Below are positions 26,775 to 34,266 of a stretch of DNA of 64,000 nt, in pieces. Both the position numbers and the translations under genes were made by a program. Every line of letters begins with the position of its first letter. Within the stretch, counting starts at the first letter, position 1. The notes below the pieces were generated by a model. That model had not been told where the DNA came from. It ran no database searches and saw only the letters and a program-made list of their open reading frames with translations. The DNA comes from an uncultured Bacilli bacterium (GTDB taxonomy: Bacteria; Bacillota_I; Bacilli_A; RF39; UBA660): contig CAKPMX010000001.1 of assembly GCA_934168205.1 (NCBI GenBank), forward strand, positions 186,001-250,000, read 5' to 3'.

Positions 26775-27320
26775 CTACACATCTTTCTTCAAAAACTTAA
26801 TAAATTCATTTTTTAATTCTGGATATAAATCATAAAATTTATTAACATCGAAACCAGTTTTTGTCCATTTTATAACTTTAGGAAGTAAGTCACTATTATC
26901 GTCCGGAACCTTACTAGGTCTATTAGGATACAAATACAATTTAATTTTATTTAAATCATTAAGTTTAATTAATTCATCATATACATTATCTATATATTCA
27001 CAAGATATTACTTTTTCTTCCTTCATACTAACTAATTCTGCAGTCCAGGCAGTAAATTCAGAAGTAAAATTTACCGAATCAAGTTTATATATGTATCCAG
27101 AACAATTAAATATTTTTTTAAACATTCCAGCTTTTCTTTCTACTAATTCAATAGGATAATCTACTCCATCACCAAATAATGAATAATATAAATCAGAACC
27201 AAGCGGTGATATAAATATAATAGCAATTTCCCTTACTGGTGTTGCATATACGAATTTATTTATTGGCTTAATGGCTTTTAAATTTTTAACAGATGATCCG
27301 TGATAAACATATTTCATCAT
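26775..27320 (-). CDS. Unknown 181-residue protein with YHGSS start (element cargo)
   Basis: The N-terminus YVYHGSSVKNL, followed by YATPVREIA, resembles the opening of some ADP-ribosyltransferase-like or toxin-like bacterial proteins (HGS box, then Y-ATP), but no complete catalytic set is seen and I do not assign this role. The rest is mixed alpha/beta with a basic-aromatic C-terminus. Two adjacent ATG codons are possible starts; GGAAGC precedes them. It follows the pyrophosphatase homologue by 11 bases and precedes the Cys-rich gene by two, suggesting one transcript. Confidence 0.6.
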   Translation of the reverse strand: MMKYVYHGSSVKNLKAIKPINKFVYATPVREIAIIFISPLGSDLYYSLFGDGVDYPIELVERKAGMFKKIFNCSGYIYKLDSVNFTSEFTAWTAELVSMKEEKVISCEYIDNVYDELIKLNDLNKIKLYLYPNRPSKVPDDNSDLLPKVIKWTKTGFDVNKFYDLYPELKNEFIKFLKKDV

Positions 27321-27331
27321 AAGCTTCCTAA

Positions 27332-27670
27332 CTATCTAATAATAACCGATTCAAAAAATCTTTCCTGAAACTCTGTAAGTGCTTTTATTGCCTCATCCGA
27401 ATATTCTTTTCCTTCAGGTACAACAACCAATTTATCGTCATCATCATTAGTTCTATGTACTATCGCAATAACCTTTCCAGTAAATGTCGAAACCGGCTCA
27501 AAAACCCCTAAAACATAAGCATCAAGTTCTTCACCATCAGCAGAAATAGTATTAGGAATATACCCGTAATTTATCAGGTATATAAATCCATGTTTTGGAT
27601 GTTTTGTACCCAAGGGTCTATCCATATGTACTTCCACTACTTTTCCTAAAAAATCTTTAGCATTACTCAT
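27332..27670 (-). CDS. Short inorganic pyrophosphatase-family protein (element cargo)
   Basis: 112 residues. The segments GKVVEVHMDRPLGTKHPKHG, YLINYGYIPNT and DGEELDAYVLG follow the order of family I soluble pyrophosphatases, but the protein is about 60 residues shorter than usual and the signature DxDPxD reads DGEELD, so one metal-binding Asp is Glu. Activity is therefore uncertain. Similar short forms exist in gut Firmicutes from memory. It may act on pyrophosphate or another phosphoanhydride. Start at the ATG with AGGTG before it, 47 bases after the recombinase stop. Confidence 0.75.
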   Translation of the reverse strand: MSNAKDFLGKVVEVHMDRPLGTKHPKHGFIYLINYGYIPNTISADGEELDAYVLGVFEPVSTFTGKVIAIVHRTNDDDDKLVVVPEGKEYSDEAIKALTEFQERFFESVIIR

Positions 27671-27717
27671 AATATCACCTCTAACATAATTCTAATATAA
27701 TAAAAGGCAAAACTCAA

Positions 27718-28527
27718 CTATTTACCTCCCTTCCTATCAAACTTTTTTTGAACTTTAAAAAAAACTTCTTTATCAACAATAGGAACTATATCTTTACCAG
27801 GAACTTCAAACTTATTCTTTTTTCTAAGCCCATATCTAACATTACCTATATAAATAGGATTAGTAAGAATTGATTTAATAGTAGACTGTCTCCAGACTCC
27901 ACCTCTTTTAGTAGGAATCTCTCTATCTTGTAACATATTAGAAATAGCTAACATCGAATTATCTTCTAAATACCATCGATATATATCTTTAACAACAACA
28001 GCTTCTTCTTCATTTATTTTAAGTCCAACACCAAGCACATAATCATATCCATAAACTCCATTACAATTTGTATAATTACCTTCTCTTGTCTTTTGCTCAT
28101 AACCTAAAGAGACTCTTTCTGCTAAATTTTCTCTTTCAAATTCTGCAAAAATACCAATAATCTTCACAAACATTCTTCCAACAGCATTAGAAGTATCTAT
28201 TTTTTCTGTTTGAGAATTAAATGTACAATTATTATCACTAAATAACTCAATTAAATATATTAAATCTTTTACACTTCTTGTTAATCTATCAAGCTTATAA
28301 ACCAAAACATTTTTAACTCTACCTGTTTTAACATCCTGAATTAATCTTAAAACCTCCGGTCGTTCTTTTAAACTCTTTCCAGAAATACCATCATCTATAT
28401 AATAATCAACAATTTTCCAGTCATTTACTTCAGCATACTTCGTTAACTTATCCATTTGAGCATGAATACTAAAACCATCCCTTGCTTGTTCCTCTGTAGA
28501 AACTCTTACATAAATAGCTGTATCCAA
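27718..28527 (-). CDS. Serine recombinase, large-family type but short
   Basis: 269 residues. The resolvase catalytic domain begins IYVRVSTEEQ with the nucleophile Ser10, then DDGISGKSLKERP, and YKLDRLTRS with the catalytic Arg residues. A recombinase domain follows (about 160-255: GVYGYDY, RGGVWRQSTIKSILTNPIYIG). The protein stops at RKGGK where large serine integrases normally continue with a zinc-ribbon and coiled coil of 200 or more residues. It may be a truncated or a naturally short form. Being inside the element with att-like ends, it is the obvious candidate for integration and excision. Confidence 0.9.
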   Translation of the reverse strand: MDTAIYVRVSTEEQARDGFSIHAQMDKLTKYAEVNDWKIVDYYIDDGISGKSLKERPEVLRLIQDVKTGRVKNVLVYKLDRLTRSVKDLIYLIELFSDNNCTFNSQTEKIDTSNAVGRMFVKIIGIFAEFERENLAERVSLGYEQKTREGNYTNCNGVYGYDYVLGVGLKINEEEAVVVKDIYRWYLEDNSMLAISNMLQDREIPTKRGGVWRQSTIKSILTNPIYIGNVRYGLRKKNKFEVPGKDIVPIVDKEVFFKVQKKFDRKGGK

Positions 28528-28627
28528 AAATATATCCTTAAAAATATATAACTAAAAAATCGTCTCATTAATATCTCCTAAATAAACATTCATCTAATTA
28601 TATGAAATATTTATTAAAAAATACTAA

Positions 28628-28661
28628 AACACTATAGCTACTTACTATAGTGCTTATTAAA
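28628..28661 (-). terminator. Terminator of the YfhO-like gene
   Basis: Minus-strand CACTATAG and CTATAGTG enclose a short loop and are followed by a T-rich tract; it overlaps the gene end. Confidence 0.65.
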
Positions 28662-30827
28662 AATAATATAAACCAATAAACTAATATATGAAACAATTGA
28701 TAATATTAATCCAAGTTTTAAACCAGGAGGATAATAAATAAATTTAATATTATTAATACCCTTATTTATCTTAACAGCCATTAAACCATTATCAACTTTT
28801 TCAATTTTAACTTCCTTTTTATTAACAAAAGCCTTCCATCCTTTATCATATGGAACAGTATACAAAACTAAAGTATCTCTAGAAACATCAATTTTTGCAT
28901 TAAAACCATTATTAACAAATTTAAAAGTATTTGAATAAACTTCAACATCATCATTATACAGTTCTTTATACTTATCAATTTGTTTATCACCAAGTATAAT
29001 CATATCATTTATAATCTTAAATTTTTCTTCAGTATTTTTACTCAAAAATTTATTATTACTAATATAATTATTAAATACAAATCCTAACTCTTTATAATTT
29101 TTATTTAAATAAATCTGATAATTTTTAGTCTTCTTATAAAGTTCATAGTCTTCTCTTTTTTCATTAGTACATGAAATAAAATATTTAACGGATAAAAAAT
29201 TATTTAAAGGATTATCGAGCATAATATTAGTAGAAACAAGTCTTGGATAATCAACACTATTATAAAATTCAAATGCGGATCCAGATATATTAGTATTAAA
29301 AGATAACAAATTACTATTCTTAAAAATCAATCCCTGATTAGAATAACATCCTAAAAATGAATTACTTCTAACTAACTCATCAAATTTTATTTCTTTATAA
29401 CTATTTATAAAATCATAATATTTCTTATTATACTCAAAACTATTATTTCTATATTTATAAATCGTATAATTAGACCAGATACCTGAAAATAGTATTACAA
29501 AAACAAATAAATACTTAAGTCTATTTTTAGATTTATATATAAATATAAGTACAACTAAATTAATAACCATAAAACTAATCATCATAACAATATACTTAAT
29601 ATCATGAATATACTCTACACCTGGATGTCTATATGTTAATACAAAGTATGATAAAATCATCACTAATAAACTTGAAAATGAAATAATAATACCCGTTTTA
29701 ACACTAATATTTTCTTCTATACATTTTATAGAAAGTAAAGATAAAACAAGTGTAGGCATATAAAACCATCTTGCATAATACTTAGTTGTAAACATAAAAA
29801 ATGAACTATTAAGCACTGGTACAAACATAAATAAAATACATATAAATATCAATATACTAAGCCAATTTTTTCTCCTTTTAAATGCATAAGAAATTGCTAG
29901 AACAGAACCAATAAATGGTAAATATAAATCAACACTATCATAATTAGCAATATCTAAATAAGCTCTTGGAGTCATAACTTCTGAAGGGAAGAAAAACGAC
30001 CTAAATATTTCAATGTAATTAATTAAACTACTATATTTTAAAGAACTAATCAAAGTAAAATTACTATTAATTCTAGGATTAGAAATTGTAAATAATAATG
30101 ATGGTATTAAAACAACGCTAGCAAGTAATGTTCCAAGTACTCCTTCTAATAAAATAGAAAAGAACTTTTTAACATTAAAACCATAACTCTTACAAATAAC
30201 TTTAACAATATAATAAATAACAACAAAAACAATTTCTCCTATAAACATAAACCAGTTTGTAAAAGCTAGTAAAGAAACAGTAAGAGCAAAATAACCCTTT
30301 TTATTATCATAAACTAAATTGTCTAAAGTATATAAAAGCAAAGGAAATAAAACGACAGAATCATAGAAATGAAATAACATATTTGTGAGTTGAAAACCCG
30401 AAAAAGAATATAATAAAGATCCAAGTAATACTAATTTTTTATCTTTAACATAACGCCTCATAAATAAATATGAAGTTAAACCAGCTACTCCAAATTTGAT
30501 AATCATTAAAAATGAACATAAATAAGGATACCAAGTAGCAGGAAACAAATACGAAATAATATTAAAAGGACTAAATAAATTATAAAAGCTAAATGTTCCT
30601 ATAAAATTACTTCCTAAATCATTAAACCAAGTCCATAAATAACTACCATCTTTTAATGAGTAATTAATAACTTCACCAAATATCATTTGTTGCAAATTAA
30701 AATCAGGGCCCAAAAAGAATAATCCTTTTCCCAAAATTGTATTAGGTAAAACGACTATACATCCCACTAAAAATGAAAGTAAAAATGCTAGCATCCCATA
30801 CCTATATTTTCTAACTACTTTACTCAT
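28638..30827 (-). CDS. YfhO-family multi-pass membrane protein (element cargo)
   Basis: 729 residues with about 13 membrane helices, then a C-terminal extracellular domain and a final helix. The pattern matches YfhO: YSFSGFQLTNMLFHFYDS near residue 140, PSLLFTISNPRI, then the C-terminal segment VPYDKGWKAFVNKKEVKIEKV typical of the family, ending with a final helix. In B. subtilis YfhO is a GT-C-type transferase that puts sugar on lipoteichoic acid from a lipid-linked donor. Here it is the only large cargo gene of the element and reads in the same direction as dacA. A link to wall modification is inference. Confidence 0.85.
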   Translation of the reverse strand: MSKVVRKYRYGMLAFLLSFLVGCIVVLPNTILGKGLFFLGPDFNLQQMIFGEVINYSLKDGSYLWTWFNDLGSNFIGTFSFYNLFSPFNIISYLFPATWYPYLCSFLMIIKFGVAGLTSYLFMRRYVKDKKLVLLGSLLYSFSGFQLTNMLFHFYDSVVLFPLLLYTLDNLVYDNKKGYFALTVSLLAFTNWFMFIGEIVFVVIYYIVKVICKSYGFNVKKFFSILLEGVLGTLLASVVLIPSLLFTISNPRINSNFTLISSLKYSSLINYIEIFRSFFFPSEVMTPRAYLDIANYDSVDLYLPFIGSVLAISYAFKRRKNWLSILIFICILFMFVPVLNSSFFMFTTKYYARWFYMPTLVLSLLSIKCIEENISVKTGIIISFSSLLVMILSYFVLTYRHPGVEYIHDIKYIVMMISFMVINLVVLIFIYKSKNRLKYLFVFVILFSGIWSNYTIYKYRNNSFEYNKKYYDFINSYKEIKFDELVRSNSFLGCYSNQGLIFKNSNLLSFNTNISGSAFEFYNSVDYPRLVSTNIMLDNPLNNFLSVKYFISCTNEKREDYELYKKTKNYQIYLNKNYKELGFVFNNYISNNKFLSKNTEEKFKIINDMIILGDKQIDKYKELYNDDVEVYSNTFKFVNNGFNAKIDVSRDTLVLYTVPYDKGWKAFVNKKEVKIEKVDNGLMAVKINKGINNIKFIYYPPGLKLGLILSIVSYISLLVYIIFNKHYSK

Positions 30828-30912
30828 TTATAATCACCAACAAAATTATACCAAAAAAAACAAAAGAGTATCAACCATTAAGGAAAAACGTTTAATCACA
30901 GAAACATAAAAA

Positions 30913-30930
30913 AATTAACATACGACTTTA
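30913..30930 (-). repeat. Left-hand attachment site: 14-bp inverted repeat plus core TTTA
   Basis: Plus strand AATTAACATACGAC (30913-30926) followed by TTTA (30927-30930). The insertion adds the codons VVC and a stop to the dacA 5' part. Confidence 0.85.
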
Positions 30931-31565
30931 TTAGTATTGACAAGCCAAAACTTATCATCAGTATTTTCTCTTAAATAGTCTTCATACATCGAAGAAAATC
31001 TTAATATCTCCGAATGATTCACAACTAATTCTCTAGCTATCATAGCCATATCATAAGCACTAGAATAATGTCCATCTTCATCCAAACCAGTACAATTTTT
31101 AAAGTAAGTATTTTTAAGTCCTAATTCCCTAACCTTTTTATTCATCATTTTAACAAACTTTTCTTCACTTCCAGCTATAACTTCAGCCATTGCTACCGTC
31201 GCATCATTACCTGATGCCATAGAAATACCTTTCATTAAATCCTCAATAGAAATTTTTTCCCCTTCGCTAATATAAATTTGTGAACCACCCATATCAGCTG
31301 CATTTTTACTAACCGTAACAATATCATTCCATTTAATTTTACCAGCCTCAACTTGCTCCAAAATAATTATTTGAGCAACCATTTTAGTCATAGACGCTAT
31401 TGCTACCTTCTCGTTTTTATTTTTTTCAAAAATAATTTTGCCTGTATTAGCCTCAATTAAAATACCAGATTTTGCATTGCCTATCGGATCACTATCCAAA
31501 GCAAAAACTGAAAAAGGACAAACTAATATCAATAATAAACCTAAAAATTTACATAAAAATTTCAT
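30915..31565 (-). CDS. dacA: D-alanyl-D-alanine carboxypeptidase, N-terminal part (interrupted)
   Basis: Signal peptide (MKFLCKFLGLLLILVCPFSV), then the start of a PBP5-type serine peptidase: the nucleophile box ASMTK (about residue 57), SGN (about 118) and TGLDEDGHYSSAYD. Reading is normal to WLVNTNK and then runs into the element (VVC, stop), so the KTG box is lost in this form. Joined to 25534-26049 the enzyme would be complete; it trims the terminal D-Ala from peptidoglycan stem peptides. AGGAGGTAGAC precedes the ATG. Its promoter region is the 53-bp repeat shared with the VanY-type gene. Confidence 0.9.
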   Translation of the reverse strand: MKFLCKFLGLLLILVCPFSVFALDSDPIGNAKSGILIEANTGKIIFEKNKNEKVAIASMTKMVAQIIILEQVEAGKIKWNDIVTVSKNAADMGGSQIYISEGEKISIEDLMKGISMASGNDATVAMAEVIAGSEEKFVKMMNKKVRELGLKNTYFKNCTGLDEDGHYSSAYDMAMIARELVVNHSEILRFSSMYEDYLRENTDDKFWLVNTNKVVC

Positions 31566-31586
31566 GTCTACCTCCTACAACTTTCT

Positions 31587-31639
31587 ATGTAAAGAAATAC
31601 AAAATTATACATAAATTGTCAGTTTAATGGTATTATATT
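31587..31639. repeat. 53-bp direct repeat, copy 1 (upstream of dacA)
   Basis: Differs from copy 2 (33258-33310) at two positions only. It lies 22-74 bases upstream of the dacA start. Similarity continues more weakly into the dacA ribosome site. Confidence 0.9.
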
Positions 31640-31782
31640 CTAAAATGATTTTTCATGGTAAACACTAAAGAAAGAATTCAAAAAAATTGCTAGACTTATA
31701 TTGTGATAATGATATTGAAAAAACACCATATAAAAAAGATGAACATTCTCACCTTAATTATAATTTATTTTTACTCTTAACT

Positions 31783-32511
31783 TTAATCATCAGTTTTATC
31801 AATATTTTCTCTCAAAGCATTTAAATATTTTTCTAAATAATAATCCTTGTTTTTAGAGTTATATTGCATTATAAATCTTGGATGTTCCAAAGGAATTATC
31901 TTATCAAAAAATTTAAACTCATCATTTATTTTACATAAAAATTTGTAATTTTCACCAGAACCAATACAATAACATATAGACCTATCTATATTGAATTCAA
32001 TTTGCATCTTTAGTGTTTCTACAATAAAATCATATAAACTCATCATTAATTTTTTATTTTCATAATAATTACAATTTACATCATTATCTTTTGAATTAAC
32101 TCTTACAATTCCCAATGGACAAACAAAGTTCATATAAAAATCATTATAAAATTTTTTACATCCACCATAGTTTCCTATAACATCATATAAAAAATTAGAT
32201 GAAGCCTTATTAACATAAAAATCATCAATATATATTCCAGTTTCTTTTTGTAAATGTGCTGCATCTTCAAAAGGAACTCCAGTTACAGCTGTTCCTTTCC
32301 TTGCTGGAGAACTTCCTAAAATCATACGTCTTTTTTTATTATCACTATAAAACTTATGATAAAAAGCTTCTACAACTTGATTAGTTTTATATTTAGAGTC
32401 ACTATTAAATGGATTAATTATTTTAAAATTATCAGGTACATCTATTTTAACATTCGCCAAGTACTTATCAAATTCAATAATCTTATCACAAACAAATTGT
32501 TTCTTATTCAT
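31783..32511 (-). CDS. SMUG2-like uracil-DNA glycosylase (DUF4918-like)
   Basis: About 242 residues. The UDG-type active-site loop RMILGSSPARKGTAVTGVPF (about residues 60-80), a central YGGCKKFYNDFYMNFVCPLG, and the C-terminal LEHPRFIMQY with the His-Pro-Arg used for DNA binding match the SMUG2/DUF4918 family, which removes uracil and related bases from DNA. An upstream in-frame ATG at 32571 overlaps the NUDIX gene; AAGGGTGATGTG stands before the ATG at 32511, which is used. It follows the NUDIX gene by 22 bases; both would serve nucleotide and DNA hygiene. Confidence 0.75.
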   Translation of the reverse strand: MNKKQFVCDKIIEFDKYLANVKIDVPDNFKIINPFNSDSKYKTNQVVEAFYHKFYSDNKKRRMILGSSPARKGTAVTGVPFEDAAHLQKETGIYIDDFYVNKASSNFLYDVIGNYGGCKKFYNDFYMNFVCPLGIVRVNSKDNDVNCNYYENKKLMMSLYDFIVETLKMQIEFNIDRSICYCIGSGENYKFLCKINDEFKFFDKIIPLEHPRFIMQYNSKNKDYYLEKYLNALRENIDKTDD

Positions 32512-32533
32512 CACATCACCCTTATTTTTAACT

Positions 32534-33091
32534 CTACATATTAATAAACAATTCAACAATATTACTTTCAAATATTTTCTTAAAAATAGACCAAGAAACT
32601 TCTTTTTCTGTTAAACCTTCATAATTATTATTTATCCTGTTTATTATTTCATCTTTAGAAAAGTATTTTGCATCAGACACTTCTTCCTTCCGTAATATTA
32701 AATCTTTTATATCAACATCTTTAGTAATTAAATAACACTCATCATAATGATTATTAATATAGCCATTTTTATTATAAACAGACGTCGTACCAACTATATA
32801 TTTAATTTCACTATCATCAACATCTATTCCTAATTCTTCTTTACATTCTCTAATTAAAGCTTGTCTTCCAAATTCTCTAGACTTTACATGACCGCCAACT
32901 GTCACATCCCATTTTCCCGGCCATAGTTTTTTATTACCACTCCTCTTTTGAAGTAACACATTTAAATCTTTATCAACTATAAAAGCATAAACTGCTCTAT
33001 GCCAATAACCAGTACTATGACATTCATCAATAGTTGCAACGTCACCAGTAAATTCACCTAGTTCATTTAAAACATCAATTTTTTCATTCAT
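32534..33091 (-). CDS. NUDIX hydrolase
   Basis: 185 residues. The Nudix box is complete: G-x5-E-x7-RE-xx-EE-x-GI, seen in GHVKSREF, then RECKEELGID (about residues 65-88). The N-terminal HRAVYAFIVDKDLNVLLQKR and the general form resemble the isopentenyl-diphosphate isomerase-like/YfcD group of Nudix proteins. Substrate unknown, possibly a damaged nucleotide or other diphosphate. First gene of a two-gene unit with the SMUG2-like glycosylase. Confidence 0.9.
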   Translation of the reverse strand: MNEKIDVLNELGEFTGDVATIDECHSTGYWHRAVYAFIVDKDLNVLLQKRSGNKKLWPGKWDVTVGGHVKSREFGRQALIRECKEELGIDVDDSEIKYIVGTTSVYNKNGYINNHYDECYLITKDVDIKDLILRKEEVSDAKYFSKDEIINRINNNYEGLTEKEVSWSIFKKIFESNIVELFINM

Positions 33092-33257
33092 ATTCTAACC
33101 TCAACTCTTCAATTTCTAATTCCAATATAACATATTATTTTACTATTAAAAACAAATTTCAATACAATAATTGATATTTTTATTTTATTCATTCAAACTT
33201 AACCTTAACTATTACCCTATCATTAGCTAAATTTTCTGTCTACATCATACATTTCTC

Positions 33258-33310
33258 ATGTAAAGAACTACAAAATTATACATAAATTGTCAGTTTAATG
33301 ATATTATATT
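33258..33310. repeat. 53-bp direct repeat, copy 2 (upstream of the VanY-type gene)
   Basis: Ends 14 bases before the ATG at 33324. The bases to its left (33231-33257) still resemble the dacA start and ribosome site in decayed form, which suggests the ancestral order dacA, repeat, VanY-type gene. Confidence 0.88.
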
Positions 33311-33323
33311 ATTAGGTGAGAAT

Positions 33324-34223
33324 ATGAAAAAAAACAAAAAGTTAAAAACAAAAAACTTTCTAGTATTTATCATCATAATAATACTAATAATAACTAGTAT
33401 AATTTATGGAATAAATAAAAGTAAAAATAATAACACGAATTCAAAGGAGCAAAACAAAATAGAAAACAAAGACAAAGTAAATAATACAAAAGAATTAACT
33501 GAATTAGAAAAAGCAAAAAAAGATTTAGCTTATTATAAAGATGAGTATGAAGACGTCTATAAAGAGTACCGTGAAAAAAATAAGGACTTATCAATAGAAA
33601 AAGTAATAACAAACGTAAACATTGGTCTAAATTACGATTATTATACACATACTAAAGCTACAAAAGATCTAAATACAAATACTATTCTTGTAAACAAATA
33701 TAATTATTTAACAGAAGATTATGTACCAGAAAATCTTCAAACAGTTGATAAAAAATATTCATCTAAGACATTACAATTAGTAGACTATGCTAAAGAAGCT
33801 TTTGAAGAATTATCAGAAGCTGCCTCAAAAGAAAATTACACAGTACTAGCTATGTCAAGTTATAGAAGTTATCAATATCAATATAATTTATATAATAGAT
33901 ATGTTAGTACTGATGGAGTTGAAGCAGCCGATACCTATTCAGCAAGACCTGGATACTCAGAACATCAAACTGGTCTAGCCGTAGATGTATATAATGGTAA
34001 AGAAGACTTTACAAATTTTGAAAAAACAAAAGAATACAATTGGATGCAAGATAATGCTTATAAATTTGGATTCATCTTAAGATTTCCAAAAGATAAAGTA
34101 TTAGAAACTGGCTATCAATATGAATCTTGGCACTATAGATATGTAGGTAAAGAAATAGCTAAATACATTCATGATAACAACTTATGTTTTGAAGAGTACT
34201 ATGCAACTCATCTAATTAAATAA
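33324..34223 (+). CDS. M15B D-alanyl-D-alanine carboxypeptidase, VanY type
   Basis: 299 residues: an N-terminal membrane anchor (about 10-28), a charged coiled linker, then a zinc carboxypeptidase domain. The family motifs are AMSSYRSYQYQ, SEHQTGLAVD (zinc His and Asp) and ESWHYRYVG (general base Glu and zinc His). It removes the last D-Ala from peptidoglycan precursors or stem peptides, the same reaction as the interrupted dacA enzyme but with zinc. No vancomycin-resistance genes are nearby, so this is a housekeeping type. AGGTGAG precedes the ATG. Its upstream region is copy 2 of the 53-bp repeat. Confidence 0.9.
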   Translation: MKKNKKLKTKNFLVFIIIIILIITSIIYGINKSKNNNTNSKEQNKIENKDKVNNTKELTELEKAKKDLAYYKDEYEDVYKEYREKNKDLSIEKVITNVNIGLNYDYYTHTKATKDLNTNTILVNKYNYLTEDYVPENLQTVDKKYSSKTLQLVDYAKEAFEELSEAASKENYTVLAMSSYRSYQYQYNLYNRYVSTDGVEAADTYSARPGYSEHQTGLAVDVYNGKEDFTNFEKTKEYNWMQDNAYKFGFILRFPKDKVLETGYQYESWHYRYVGKEIAKYIHDNNLCFEEYYATHLIK

Positions 34224-34225
34224 AC

Positions 34226-34266
34226 TAAAAAGTGTAGTGAATTAAATCACTACACTTCTTTTTGTT
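34226..34266. terminator. Bidirectional terminator
   Basis: AAGTGTAGTGA and TCACTACACTT form a strong stem with flanking A and T runs, between the VanY-type gene (plus) and the HD gene (minus). Confidence 0.85.

Larger units (their letters stand above)
26054..30930 (-). mobile_element. 4.88-kb serine-recombinase element inserted in dacA
   Basis: The element carries, in minus-strand order, a YfhO-like membrane protein gene, a serine recombinase gene, a short inorganic pyrophosphatase homologue and two small unknown genes, all in the direction of dacA. Both ends show the perfect 14-bp inverted repeat AATTAACATACGAC / GTCGTATGTTAATT beside the shared core TAAA. Removing 4877 bases leaves one core and reads NTNK-LVRFYEG across it, in frame. 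The empty site would be AATACTAATAAACTTGTACG. This is what a site-specific serine integrase element would leave; no phage or conjugation gene is present. Confidence 0.85.

Noticed and set aside
26054..30930. Prophage or conjugative element
   Set aside because: No structural, lysis, replication or transfer genes; only a recombinase and five genes in total.
25534..31565. dacA as a simple pseudogene broken by mutation
   Set aside because: The break coincides with inverted repeats and a shared core, and joining restores the frame with no lost base. No frameshift or stop is seen in either half.
33324..34223. Vancomycin-resistance VanY
   Set aside because: No vanA/vanH/vanX or vanRS genes nearby; such M15B enzymes are common housekeeping proteins.
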